Source of the DNA: Paracoccus bogoriensis
Lineage (GTDB): Bacteria > Pseudomonadota > Alphaproteobacteria > Rhodobacterales > Rhodobacteraceae
DNA: 64,000 nucleotides
NCBI RefSeq assembly: GCF_019431455.1
Contig: NZ_JAHYSR010000017.1
Span: 1-64,000 of the forward strand
Direction of reading: 5' to 3'
Shown: one piece after another, positions 53,084 to 62,008 of the stretch
Numbering within the stretch: the stretch's first letter is position 1
Layout of the letters: each line of letters begins with the position of its first letter
Notes under the pieces: generated by a model
What the model saw: the letters and a program-made list of their open reading frames with translations, nothing else
Databases searched by the model: none
Told to the model about the DNA's origin: nothing
Position numbers and translations under genes: made by a program

Positions 53084-54231
53084 CAGCCCGCATCCCGCAT
53101 CAGGGCATGAAGGGCATCTGGCGACAGGACCGCGGGATTGGCCTTCATCGACGAGGACGAGGCCGCAGTCTGGGCCGCCCGAAGCTGCGCATCGGCGTCG
53201 ATGCCAAGCGCGGTCAGCGATGGCAGGCCGCAATTCCGCGACCAATCCGCCAGAAGACGCGCAGCCTGGTCCATGTTCGCGCCAGACACCCCGAAGGCGG
53301 CGCCGATCCAGCCTGCGACCTGGTCCAGCCGCGCGGCCAAAGCCGGATCGCCTGCCGCCGCCCGGTTTGCGCGCAGACCATGCGGCAACAGCACCCCACA
53401 GATCGCGCCGTGCGCCGCCCCCGTCAGCCCGCCCAACGGCCCCGCCAGCCCGTGCACGACCCCAAGCCCTGCATTGGCCAGAGCCAGTCCCCCGCACAGG
53501 CTGACCCAGGCCATTCGGTCGCGGGCCTCAGCGTCCTCGGATTCCATCAGGCGCATCAGCGCCGCCAGACCCTGCGGAATCGCATCGCGGCACAAGGCAT
53601 CGGTCATCGCATTGGCCCGCGTGCTGACATAGGGCTCGATCACCTGCGTGATCGCATCCAGACCCGAAGCCAGCGTCACGCCGCGCGGGCAGCCATCGGT
53701 CAGGTCCGGGTCCACGATGGCCAGACGGGGCAGCATCCGTGCGTCGCGCAGGCTGACCTTGCGCCGCGCCTCGGGCACGCCGATCACCGCATTGCGCGTG
53801 ACCTCGGCGCCGGTCCCCGCCGTCGTCGGAATGGCCACAAAGGGCAGAGGCGCCTGGTCCAGCGGCAGCCCTTGGCCTATGACCTCCAGATGATCCATCA
53901 GCGGACGCCTCATGGTCAGGCAGGCCGCCAGAGCCTTGCCCGCGTCGATGACCGCGCCGCCGCCCATGGCCAGGACGACCTCGGCCCCGCGCGCAAGCGG
54001 CAGCGCGTCCTCGATCATCGGCAGATCGGGCTCGCGCCCCACCGACAGCCGGATCAGCGAACAGCCTTGCTGCTCAAGCGCCCGGGCCAGCCCCTCGGCG
54101 CGCGCCCCCGTCGATCCGTGCACCAGCAACACCACCCGCCCCATTGCGGCAACGCGGGCGGCAGCGCCCGCCATCTGGCCGCGGCCGAACAGGATTTCCG
54201 TGGCTGTGGCAAAGGCGAACGGGCTGAGCAT
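53083..54231 (-). CDS. Iron-containing alcohol dehydrogenase (group III)
   Basis: A 382-residue Fe-ADH. NAD-binding GGGAVIDAGKALA, TTAGTGAEVTRNAV, and metal site residues from DPDLTD, HGLAGPLGG and GAAHGAICGVLLPH. The family oxidises polyols or reduces aldehydes such as lactaldehyde, and can act on glycerol-like substrates. It lies between eryC and eryD, overlapping eryD by one base. It is not part of the known eryABCD order and may add a dehydrogenase step for a related tetritol or aldehyde. Confidence 0.88.
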   Translation of the reverse strand: MLSPFAFATATEILFGRGQMAGAAARVAAMGRVVLLVHGSTGARAEGLARALEQQGCSLIRLSVGREPDLPMIEDALPLARGAEVVLAMGGGAVIDAGKALAACLTMRRPLMDHLEVIGQGLPLDQAPLPFVAIPTTAGTGAEVTRNAVIGVPEARRKVSLRDARMLPRLAIVDPDLTDGCPRGVTLASGLDAITQVIEPYVSTRANAMTDALCRDAIPQGLAALMRLMESEDAEARDRMAWVSLCGGLALANAGLGVVHGLAGPLGGLTGAAHGAICGVLLPHGLRANRAAAGDPALAARLDQVAGWIGAAFGVSGANMDQAARLLADWSRNCGLPSLTALGIDADAQLRAAQTAASSSSMKANPAVLSPDALHALMRDAG

Positions 54232-54257
54232 GGCCGAATTCCTGCTGTGTCGATCCG

Positions 54258-55187
54258 CTAGATATTCAGCTTATCCGTGCCGGTGTCGATATACGGCGCC
54301 CAGAAGGCGACGCTTTCGGCGATTTGCGCGATGACCTGCCGATCATTGGGTTCACGCTCCTTGAAGCTCAGCTCCAGGCAGATTTCGTTGTCGGTGGCGC
54401 CGCCCTCGGTCAGAGCGGCCAGCAGAGGTTCCGGCTGGATACGGCCCAAAGCGTTGAATTCCGAAGTAAAGGGCCGGTGCCCGCCCTTGTCCATCAGCGA
54501 TTGCTTGATGTGGATGATCGGACTGACGCGCGGCACGGCACGCGCCCAGGCATAGGGGTCGTAATCGGCCGGGTCGGCGCTGGTCACGTCGCCATGATCA
54601 ATGTCGGCCATCATCCACATCGGGATGGCCATGCCCGCCGACGCGATACGGTCCTGCAATGCCATGGCGGCCGGGATCGTCTCGCCGCATTCGCGCCCGA
54701 TGCTCATCGGCTCCCAGAAAAGGTAATCCAGCCCAGCGGCGCGGGCATGGTCGGCGACCTCGGCCCAGCACGCCAGCGCGGCCTGGATCAGCGCCTCGCG
54801 GCGGGCCGGATCGTCGTGATCGCGCCAGGTGAGGATCGCGAATTGCGTGCCCACCGACCGCCCGCCCAGTTCGGCGGTGATGTCGGCAAAGGTCTTGAAC
54901 CAGTCAACATAATAGCGCCGCACATCGGGGTCGGGATGGCCGAAATGATTGAGCCGCCCGTAAGGCCCGGTCATGCCGCTGGTCACGCGCACCCCGGTCC
55001 GCCTTAACGCGGCGCGCATCTGCCGGGTCAGGCGGCGGATCAGAGGCGCGGGCCAGGAGGGATTGATGAATTCATGCGTCAGCTGCAGGTCGCGGATGCG
55101 GATGTCGCGCGCAACCGTGTCGATCAGGTCGTCCGGATCGGCGATGCGGTTGACCAGGGGGTTGGTGTTCAGCGAAAGCGTCAGCAT
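54258..55187 (-). CDS. eryC: D-erythrulose-1-phosphate 3-epimerase (EryC)
   Basis: A 309-residue TIM-barrel protein of the AP-endonuclease-2 sugar-epimerase type. It begins MLTLSLNTNPLVNRIADPDDLIDTVARDIRIRDLQLTHEFINPSWPAPLI. Metal-site candidates lie in FWEPMSIGRECGE, MADIDHGD and ICLELSFKE. In the Brucella pathway EryC turns D-erythrulose-1-P into L-erythrulose-1-P. The start at 55187 was chosen on family start and spacing (10 bases after eryB). Confidence 0.88.
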   Translation of the reverse strand: MLTLSLNTNPLVNRIADPDDLIDTVARDIRIRDLQLTHEFINPSWPAPLIRRLTRQMRAALRRTGVRVTSGMTGPYGRLNHFGHPDPDVRRYYVDWFKTFADITAELGGRSVGTQFAILTWRDHDDPARREALIQAALACWAEVADHARAAGLDYLFWEPMSIGRECGETIPAAMALQDRIASAGMAIPMWMMADIDHGDVTSADPADYDPYAWARAVPRVSPIIHIKQSLMDKGGHRPFTSEFNALGRIQPEPLLAALTEGGATDNEICLELSFKEREPNDRQVIAQIAESVAFWAPYIDTGTDKLNI

Positions 55188-55197
55188 CGTCGTTCCT

Positions 55198-56715
55198 TCA
55201 GGCCGCGCAAGCCAGATCAGAGGCGTTGAACCATTCCGCAAAGGCAGCCTGCTCGGCCTTGGTCAGATGCAGGTAATGCTTGGTGCGGCGGGTCAGGATA
55301 TCTTCGGGCGTGCGCGCCCATTCGCGCGCGACCAGATAGCGCGCCTCGGCCTCGTAGAACTGGCCGCCGAAATGCCGGCCCAGATCGGCCATGCTCATGG
55401 CCCCCGCCACGACATCGCGGGTGCGCGCGCCGTAAAGCCGCCCGTAATGGCGCACCAGCGCCCGCGGCATCCAGGGATGCAGCTCGCGCAGCAGTGCCGC
55501 GAAGCTTTCGTAATCGGCATTGGCGATCTCGCCGCCCGGCAGGGGCGCGGTCTCGGTCCAATCGGGGCCCATCTGCGGGAAGATCTCGGCCAGGCGGTGC
55601 ATTCCGCGTTCGGCCAGTTCGCGAAAGGTCGTGATCTTGCCGCCGAAGATGTTCAGCATCGGCGCCCCGCCATTGCGGTCCAGGTCGAATACATAGTCCC
55701 GCGTCACGGCCGAGGGGTTCCCCTGCCCGTCATCGAACAGAGGACGCACGCCCGAGAAGGAATGGATCACATCCTCGCGCCGCAGCTTTTCCTTGAAATA
55801 CCGGTTCACGGCGGCCAGCAGATACTCGATCTCGGCTTCGTCGGCGGTCACGTCCTCGGCCCGGCCCTCATAGGCGATGTCGGTCGTGCCGATCAGCGCC
55901 ATGTCGCCTTCGTAGGGATTGATGAAGATCACCCGCTTGTCGTGGTTCTGCACGAGATAGGCGTTCTGCCCCTCCCACCATTTCGGGACGATGATGTGGC
56001 TGCCCTTGACCAGCCGCACCTTGCGGGCCGAGTTCGAGCCCGCGACCCGCGTGATCACGTCGCTGACCCAGGGACCGGCGCAATTGACCAGGCAGCGCGC
56101 GCGGAACTGGCGCGTCTGGCCGGTCAGGCTGTCGCGGGTGGTGACGGACCAGGCCCCGTCCTCACGCCGGGCCGAGATGCAGGGGCTGCGCGTCAGCACC
56201 GTCGCACCGCGCTCGGCCGCGTCCAGCGCGTTCAGCACGACAAGGCGCGCATCATCGACCCAGCAATCGCTGTATTCAAACCCCTTGTGATACTTGTCCA
56301 GCAGGGGCGCGCCTTCGGGGTCGCGGCGCAGGTCCAGAACCCGTGTTCCCGGCAGCTTTCGCCGTCCCCCCAGATTGTCGTAGAGAAACAGCCCCAGCCG
56401 CACCAGCCAGGCGGGCCGGTCATCGGGGCTGTGGGGCAGAACGAAGCGCATCGGCCAGATGATGTGCGGGGCGGCGCGCAGCAGCACCTCGCGTTCGATC
56501 AGTGCCTCGCGGACCAGGCGGAATTCGTAATATTCCAGATAGCGCAGCCCGCCATGGACCAGCTTGCCCGACCGCGACGAGGTGCCCTGCGCCAGATCGT
56601 CCTTTTCGCACAGCACGACCGACAGGCCGCGCCCGGCCGCGTCCCGGGCGACGCCCGCGCCGTTGATGCCGCCGCCGATCACGAACAGGTCGATCATCTT
56701 GGAGTCATGGGTCAT
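55198..56715 (-). CDS. eryB: Erythritol-phosphate dehydrogenase (EryB; GlpD-like flavoprotein)
   Basis: A 505-residue FAD enzyme of the aerobic glycerol-3-P dehydrogenase family. FAD motif FVIGGGINGAGVARDAAGRGLSVVLCEKDDLAQGTSSRSGKLVHGGLRYLE. Its place between a kinase and EryC points to oxidation of D-erythritol-1-P to D-erythrulose-1-P, passing electrons to quinone at the membrane. The ATG at 56715 overlaps the eryA stop; ATG 56697 is also possible. Confidence 0.9.
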   Translation of the reverse strand: MTHDSKMIDLFVIGGGINGAGVARDAAGRGLSVVLCEKDDLAQGTSSRSGKLVHGGLRYLEYYEFRLVREALIEREVLLRAAPHIIWPMRFVLPHSPDDRPAWLVRLGLFLYDNLGGRRKLPGTRVLDLRRDPEGAPLLDKYHKGFEYSDCWVDDARLVVLNALDAAERGATVLTRSPCISARREDGAWSVTTRDSLTGQTRQFRARCLVNCAGPWVSDVITRVAGSNSARKVRLVKGSHIIVPKWWEGQNAYLVQNHDKRVIFINPYEGDMALIGTTDIAYEGRAEDVTADEAEIEYLLAAVNRYFKEKLRREDVIHSFSGVRPLFDDGQGNPSAVTRDYVFDLDRNGGAPMLNIFGGKITTFRELAERGMHRLAEIFPQMGPDWTETAPLPGGEIANADYESFAALLRELHPWMPRALVRHYGRLYGARTRDVVAGAMSMADLGRHFGGQFYEAEARYLVAREWARTPEDILTRRTKHYLHLTKAEQAAFAEWFNASDLACAA

Positions 56716-58319
56716 CGTGCTTCTCCTGTCGTCGGGCGCGACCGGGCCAGGGCGGCCCAGACGGGCGGCATTGCGGCACGAGTCGCGGCAAAGGCGGGGT
56801 AAAGCCGCGCATAGGTCGCGGCCAGATCGGGGTCGGGCCTCTCGGGGGCGCCCAGAAGCGGCGTTACCCAATGGTCGATGCAGGTCCGCATGTCGGGCAT
56901 GGCGCCGATGGCGACGGCCGCCATCATGGCGGCACCGGCCGCCCCGGCCTCGTCACGGGCCGAGACGCGCAGCGGCGCGTTCAGGCAGGCCGAGAGGATC
57001 GCGCGCAGACCCGGCGAACGCGCAGCACCCCCGGTCAGCCGCAGTTCAGAAGGCAGCGGCCCCATCGCGGCGTAGCAATCGCGCATGGCCATGCCAAGCC
57101 CCTCGGCCACGGCGCGGACCAGATCGGGATAGCGATGCCCTGCCGACAGGCCCGTGAAACCCGCCCGCGCATCGGCATCGACGAAGGGGCCACGCTCGCC
57201 CGCCTCGGAGATGTAGGGATGATACAGAACCCGCCCCGGCGCGGCCTGCGCGAGCCAGCCGTCCAGCCGCGCGACCAGATCACGCTGGCCGACCGGATGG
57301 CCCATCTCGGACAGCAGGCCCGCCGCCAGCCCCAGAACCCAATCGAGGTTCAGCGTCGCCGCCATATTCGTCTGGACCTGCGTGACCATGCCCGGCACCG
57401 GCAGGCAGATCACATAGCCCGTGCCCTGATCGTTCAGATGCACCCGTTCCGCCGGAACCGCGCGCAGGTGCACCCCGGTCGAGCCAATGGTCGAACAGGC
57501 CACGTCGCCCGCGCCCTGCCCCTCGTGCCCGGCCAGCACCCCCGCGCCGAGCGCCGTCATGACCATGTCCACATAGCCCAGACAGACCGGCGTACCTGCC
57601 AGAAGGCCGGTGGCGCGGGCAGCCTCTGCCGTCAAAGGGTGGGTCGTCCGGGTGCCCTCGACGATCGGGGGCAGCAGGGCGCGACGATGGCTCAGGCCAA
57701 GCGCCGCGATCACCGCGTCGTCATAGCTGCGGCTGCGGAAGTTGCCGAAGGTAAAGCTGGCCTCGGACGGATCGGTCGCGCGGATCCCGGTCAGGTTCAG
57801 GTAAAGCCAGTCCTTGCAATGCAGCGCGACTTCGGCCCGGTCCAGCAGATCGGGGTGATGGGCGTCCATATGCGCCATCTGCGCGCCCTGCTGGCAGGTG
57901 TTCAGGCCGGTCCCCGTCGCCTCGAAGCGCGCGCGGTCCTGACCCAGCCGCATGACGGTCGGCGCGGCGCGGGCATCCAGCCACAGCCAGGCGTCGCCGA
58001 CCGGCCCGTCCGGACCCACCAGCCATGTCCCGTCGCCCTGCCCCGTCACCGCCAAGGCCGCCGTGCGCGCGGCAAGACCCGGCACATGATCGGCCAGACC
58101 GCGCAGCGCGGCTGCACAATCGGCCCAGGTCCGCGTCATGTCCTGCACCACCGAGCCATCCGCCCCGCTGCGGTAGCGGTTGGCAACCGCGGCCGCGCCA
58201 AGCTGATGTCCGGCGAGATCGAAGGCCACGGCCTTGATGACAGATGTGCCTGCATCGACGCCGATCAGGACATCGCGTCCGCCCGGCACGTCAGGGTTGA
58301 AGGCGCCCCCCTCGACCAT
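56712..58319 (-). CDS. eryA: Erythritol kinase (EryA, FGGY family)
   Basis: A 535-residue FGGY kinase. Phosphate-1 loop LIGVDAGTSVIKAVAFD; C-terminal ATP region LRLTGGAARSPGLRAILSACLNAPLRVSARDEAGAAGAAMMAA. It makes D-erythritol-1-phosphate. AGGGGAAG sits 6 bases before the ATG at 58319. It is the first gene of eryA-eryB-eryC-Fe-ADH-eryD, divergent from the transporter genes across a 210- to 360-bp control region. Confidence 0.92.
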   Translation of the reverse strand: MVEGGAFNPDVPGGRDVLIGVDAGTSVIKAVAFDLAGHQLGAAAVANRYRSGADGSVVQDMTRTWADCAAALRGLADHVPGLAARTAALAVTGQGDGTWLVGPDGPVGDAWLWLDARAAPTVMRLGQDRARFEATGTGLNTCQQGAQMAHMDAHHPDLLDRAEVALHCKDWLYLNLTGIRATDPSEASFTFGNFRSRSYDDAVIAALGLSHRRALLPPIVEGTRTTHPLTAEAARATGLLAGTPVCLGYVDMVMTALGAGVLAGHEGQGAGDVACSTIGSTGVHLRAVPAERVHLNDQGTGYVICLPVPGMVTQVQTNMAATLNLDWVLGLAAGLLSEMGHPVGQRDLVARLDGWLAQAAPGRVLYHPYISEAGERGPFVDADARAGFTGLSAGHRYPDLVRAVAEGLGMAMRDCYAAMGPLPSELRLTGGAARSPGLRAILSACLNAPLRVSARDEAGAAGAAMMAAVAIGAMPDMRTCIDHWVTPLLGAPERPDPDLAATYARLYPAFAATRAAMPPVWAALARSRPTTGEAR

Positions 58320-58390
58320 CAGCTTCCCCTTCGCTTGCAACGCCGCAAGGCGACCTGCCGCATCCTCGATATAACACGGCTTCGGATTAG

Positions 58391-58402
58391 AAAATGCATT
58401 TT
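58391..58402. promoter_or_regulatory. AT-rich palindrome in the divergent ery control region
   Basis: AAAATGCATTTT is a perfect 12-bp palindrome, followed by a second A/T block (GCAAAATTTTTC near 58416). It lies between eryA and the divergent transporter genes in an AT-rich island and is a good candidate for EryD or RNA polymerase binding. Confidence 0.45.
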
Positions 58403-58532
58403 TTTACGGACAGAGCAAAATTTTTCATCTAAGCTGTCTCTATCCGCCGGATTCCGGTGCCGGGACGGACGACGCATCGTCGCGCCTCGCACTGGGAAGC
58501 AAGCCCGGCGATGCCGAAGGGGAGGTCGGCTT

Positions 58533-58679
58533 ATGGCCATGAACAAAGCGCTTTTCCCGTGCCTTGCAGCGATTCATCCTGCCGCCAGCCGCGGCACGCT
58601 GCCTGCCTTTCCGTGCCTCGCCGGACTGCGGATCATCCTCGCCCGCCGAAACGTCACCGATCAGAGAGGCCGCCCATGA
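58533..58679 (+). CDS. Candidate 48-aa leader ORF, coupled to the DUF2291 gene
   Basis: ATG 58533 follows a strong ribosome site (GGGGAGG, 58519-58525). The ORF runs to a TGA at 58677-58679, which overlaps the ATG of the DUF2291 gene (ATGA). The peptide (MAMNKALFPCLAAIHPAASRG... ending NVTDQRGRP) has no recognised domain. A leader peptide that couples or controls translation of the transporter operon is the simplest reading. It would be missed by a minimum-length cut-off. Confidence 0.45.
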   Translation: MAMNKALFPCLAAIHPAASRGTLPAFPCLAGLRIILARRNVTDQRGRP

Positions 58680-59356
58680 CCGCAAACGCCGATCCCCGCC
58701 GGACCGCGCGCCAGCCCGATCCCCCCAAGGCGCCGCCATCGTCCCGGCGCGGGCTGTGGCTGTCTCTGGCCGCAGCTGTGCTTGTTCTGGGCGCCATCGC
58801 GCTGGACACGACCGTCGTTCATGTCGGGTCAGAGGCCGATATCCGCCAGCAGGCCTTTTCGCCCGACGCCTATGGCCAGCAGGAATTTCCGCGCATCCGC
58901 GACCTTGTCATCAGCCGCGCGGTTGATGCCCAGGTCCTGCACGCCGCCATCTCCGCCGACCAGCAGGCCGCCATCGCCGAATATGGCACACCGGCCTCGA
59001 CCGGGGCGATCTTCATGATCAACGTCACCGGTGTCGCAGGCACGCCCCGCGCGGGTGTTTATCCGCTGCAGGTCGAAGGTCTGCCCGAAGATCTGGTGAT
59101 CCGCGTGCAGACCGGACCCGCGATCAACGGCACCGACCTGCGTGACGCGCCGGGCGACATTGCCTTTGGCGACTTCCGCAATCAGATCGAGTTCCAGGAT
59201 GCCGGATCTGGCATCAACCGTGCCATGGCCGCCGAAGTGCTGGCGCCCATCGACACGGCCAACCTGACCGGTCGCACCTTGACCGTGACCGGCGCCTTCC
59301 GTCTGGTGAATCCGACGAACTGGATGATCACCCCTGTCGCGCTGGAGGTCCAATGA
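58676..59356 (+). CDS. DUF2291 family periplasmic protein of the erythritol transport operon
   Basis: A 226-residue protein with one N-terminal membrane helix (GLWLSLAAAVLVLGAIALDTTVV) and a periplasmic domain matching DUF2291 (AFSPDAYGQQEFPRIRD, INVTGVAGTPRAGVYPLQVEGLPEDLVIRVQTGPAINGTDLRDA). It is found beside RbsABC-type transporters in polyol loci of rhizobia. Its role is unknown, perhaps as an accessory or anchor for the transporter. It overlaps the ATPase gene by 4 bases. Confidence 0.82.
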   Translation: MTANADPRRTARQPDPPKAPPSSRRGLWLSLAAAVLVLGAIALDTTVVHVGSEADIRQQAFSPDAYGQQEFPRIRDLVISRAVDAQVLHAAISADQQAAIAEYGTPASTGAIFMINVTGVAGTPRAGVYPLQVEGLPEDLVIRVQTGPAINGTDLRDAPGDIAFGDFRNQIEFQDAGSGINRAMAAEVLAPIDTANLTGRTLTVTGAFRLVNPTNWMITPVALEVQ

Positions 59357-60855
59357 CCGGGATCGTCCTTGCCGCACGCAACATCGCCAAGTCCTACGGC
59401 CAGGTCCATGCCCTCAAGGGCGTGAACTTCGACATCCGCCGGGGCGAGGTGACGACCCTCTTCGGGGAAAATGGGGCAGGCAAATCCACGCTGATGAAGA
59501 TCCTGTCGGGCGTCATCCAGCCCTCGTCGGGCGAGATCGTGCTGGACGGCCAGCCCGCCCGGTTCGCCAATGCCGCCGAGGCGCAGGCGCGCGGCATCTC
59601 GATCATCCATCAGGAACTGAGCCTGGCGCCCAACTTGTCGGTGCGCGACAACATCTTCATGGGCCGCGAGATCATGACCCCCTTCGGCGTCGATTACGCC
59701 GAAGAGGAACGGCAGGTCCGCCGGCTGATGGAAGAGCTGGAGGAGGATATCGACCCTCGCACCCCGGTCGAGGAACTGCGTCTGGGTCAGCAGCAGATCG
59801 TCGAGATCGCCCGTGCCCTGTCGGTGGACAGCCGCATCCTGATCATGGACGAGCCGACCAGCGCCCTGTCGGCCAGCGAGGTCGAGGTTCTGTTCAGGGT
59901 GATCCGCGACCTCAAGGCGCGCGGCGTCAGCATCGTCTATATCTCGCACCATCTGGAAGAGGCGCTGACCATCACCGACCATGCGGTTGTGCTGCGCGAC
60001 GGCGTGATGACCGCCAGCGCGCCGCGCGACCGGATCGACCTGGAATGGATCGTCCGCAACATGGTGGGCGAGAATTACGATCTGGGCAGCCCGCCCGACA
60101 CCGTGCCCGGCAACGTGGCGCTGTCGATCCGGGGCCTGTGCGTGCCGGATGCGACCGGGCAGGATCTGGTGCGCGGCCTCGATCTGGACATCCGCGCGGG
60201 CGAGATCGTCTGCATCTACGGCCTGATGGGCGCGGGGCGGACGGAATTGCTGGAAGCCATCGCCGGACGCCTGCGCGCCAGCGCCGGGCAGATCGTGCTG
60301 GACGGGCAAGAGGTCGGCCACCTGTCCATCGCAGAGCGGATCGCGCGCGGTCTTGCGCTGGTCCCCGAGGATCGCCAGCGCGACGGGCTGGTCCAGACGA
60401 TGAGCGTGGGGCAGAACCTGTCGCTGGCCTCGATCGCGCGCTTCACGCGGGGCCTGTTCATCGATGCCCGCGCCGAGCGCGCCCTGATCGAGGACAGTAT
60501 CCGCAGCGTCACGATCAAGACCGCGGGCGGGGACGCGGCCATCGGCTCGCTGTCGGGGGGCAATCAGCAGAAAGTCGTGATCGGCAAGATCCTGGCCACG
60601 CAGCCGCGCGTCATCATGCTGGACGAGCCCTCGCGCGGCATCGACATCGGCGCCAAGGCCGAGGTCTTCCGCCTGCTGGCCGAAGGCGCGCGGCAAGGGC
60701 TGGCCGTTCTCTATTCGACATCCGAGGTCAGCGAATGTCTGTCCATCGCCCATCGGATCATCGTCATGCACAAGGGCCGCATCTCGGCCGAGTTCGACAG
60801 CAGCGTCACGAAGGAAAGGATCATGGCCGCCTCTGGCGAGTCCGTGGCCGCCTGA
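59353..60855 (+). CDS. Sugar/polyol ABC transporter ATP-binding protein (RbsA/EryE type)
   Basis: A 500-residue tandem ATPase. First half: Walker A GENGAGKST and LRLGQQQIVEIARAL with ILIMDEPTSAL. Second half: degenerate Walker A (GLMGAGRTELLEAIAG) and SGGNQQKVVIGKIL with MLDEPSRGIDIG. This is the normal CUT2 layout. It powers the permease encoded next, 16 bases downstream. Its place opposite eryA makes erythritol the likely cargo. Confidence 0.9.
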   Translation: MTGIVLAARNIAKSYGQVHALKGVNFDIRRGEVTTLFGENGAGKSTLMKILSGVIQPSSGEIVLDGQPARFANAAEAQARGISIIHQELSLAPNLSVRDNIFMGREIMTPFGVDYAEEERQVRRLMEELEEDIDPRTPVEELRLGQQQIVEIARALSVDSRILIMDEPTSALSASEVEVLFRVIRDLKARGVSIVYISHHLEEALTITDHAVVLRDGVMTASAPRDRIDLEWIVRNMVGENYDLGSPPDTVPGNVALSIRGLCVPDATGQDLVRGLDLDIRAGEIVCIYGLMGAGRTELLEAIAGRLRASAGQIVLDGQEVGHLSIAERIARGLALVPEDRQRDGLVQTMSVGQNLSLASIARFTRGLFIDARAERALIEDSIRSVTIKTAGGDAAIGSLSGGNQQKVVIGKILATQPRVIMLDEPSRGIDIGAKAEVFRLLAEGARQGLAVLYSTSEVSECLSIAHRIIVMHKGRISAEFDSSVTKERIMAASGESVAA

Positions 60856-60871
60856 GCGCGAGGAGGAAACC

Positions 60872-61909
60872 ATGTCCGCATCAACCACCAACCCCGCCTT
60901 GCCCAAGCGTCGCACGCTGAACCTGACGCGCATCTTGCTGGAGGGTCGCGCCTTCTTTGCGCTGATCGCAATCATCGCGGTCTTTTCGTCGCTATCGCCC
61001 CATTACTTCACGGTGGCGAACTTCCTGATCATGTCCAGCCAGGTGGCCATCTTCGGGATTCTGGCCATCGGCATGTTGCTGGTGATCCTGAATGGCGGCA
61101 TCGACCTGTCGGTGGGCTCGATCCTGGCGCTATCGGGGGTCGTGGCGGGCGCGATGATGCAGGGGGTGGAACTGGATGCGCTTGGCGTGATCCTCTATCC
61201 GCCGGTCTGGGCGGTGGTGGTGCTGACGCTTTGCGTGGGCGCGGCGGTGGGCGCGGTGAATGGCGTTCTGGTCGCCATCTTCAAGGTGCCGCCCTTCGTC
61301 GCGACGCTTGGCGTCATGTATGTGGCGCGGGGGATTGCGCTGCTGATGACCAACGGGCTGACCTACAACAACCTGCGCGGCCGCGAGGAACTGGGCAATA
61401 CCGGCTTTGCCTGGCTGGGCTTCAACCGGCTGTGGGGCATCCCGATCAGCGTGATCGTGCTGGCCGGCATTGCCATCATCGCAGGGCTGGTCCTGTCGCG
61501 CTCGGCCTTCGGGCGCTGGCTTTATGCCTCGGGCGGGAATGAACGCGCCGCGGAACTGTCGGGCGTGCCGGTCAAGCGCGTCAAGATCACCGTCTATGTC
61601 GTCTCGGGGATGCTGTCGGCGGTCGCGGGGCTGGTGCTGGCCTCGCAGCTGACCTCGGCCGGTCCCACGGCGGGCATGACCTACGAACTGACTGCCATCG
61701 CGGCGGTCGTGATCGGTGGCGCGGCGCTGACCGGCGGGCGCGGGACGGTGCGCGGCACGATGCTGGGCGCCTTCGTGATCGGCTTCCTGTCGGCGGGCCT
61801 GGTGATCATCGGGGTCAGTTCCTACTGGCAGACCGTGTTCACAGGGGCCGTGATCGTGCTGGCCGTGCTGATGAACTCGATTCAATATGGCGGCCCCCGG
61901 AAGGGCTGA
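60872..61909 (+). CDS. Sugar/polyol ABC transporter permease (RbsC/EryF type)
   Basis: A 345-residue CUT2 permease. It has around nine or ten membrane helices. The family stretch ILAIGMLLVILNGGIDLSVGSILALSGVVAGAMM and the C-terminal AAVVIGGAALTGGRGTVRGTMLGAFVIGFLSAGL are clear. A strong ribosome site (GAGGAGG) precedes the ATG. It forms the channel with the RbsA-type ATPase. Confidence 0.92.
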   Translation: MSASTTNPALPKRRTLNLTRILLEGRAFFALIAIIAVFSSLSPHYFTVANFLIMSSQVAIFGILAIGMLLVILNGGIDLSVGSILALSGVVAGAMMQGVELDALGVILYPPVWAVVVLTLCVGAAVGAVNGVLVAIFKVPPFVATLGVMYVARGIALLMTNGLTYNNLRGREELGNTGFAWLGFNRLWGIPISVIVLAGIAIIAGLVLSRSAFGRWLYASGGNERAAELSGVPVKRVKITVYVVSGMLSAVAGLVLASQLTSAGPTAGMTYELTAIAAVVIGGAALTGGRGTVRGTMLGAFVIGFLSAGLVIIGVSSYWQTVFTGAVIVLAVLMNSIQYGGPRKG

Positions 61910-61926
61910 GGCCGCCCCGACCTTCC

Positions 61927-61980
61927 CCGCGCGGCCCGAAACGAGGGCGGACCGCGCGGAAAGACAGCCCCGCAAGGGGC
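61927..61980 (+). repeat. Two intercistronic hairpins before the binding-protein gene
   Basis: CCGCGCGG is repeated as arms (61927-61934 and 61952-61959), followed by GCCCC-GCAA-GGGGC (61967-61980). They lie in the 99-base gap between permease and binding-protein genes. Such hairpins often shield upstream mRNA or allow higher expression of the binding protein. Confidence 0.5.
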
Positions 61981-62008
61981 AGACCACCAACCCAAAGGGA
62001 GAGAGATA

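Noticed and set aside
55198..56715. Ordinary glycerol-3-phosphate dehydrogenase (GlpD)
   Set aside because: Same family, but coupling to eryA and eryC and the absence of glpK or glpF favour the erythritol-phosphate enzyme.
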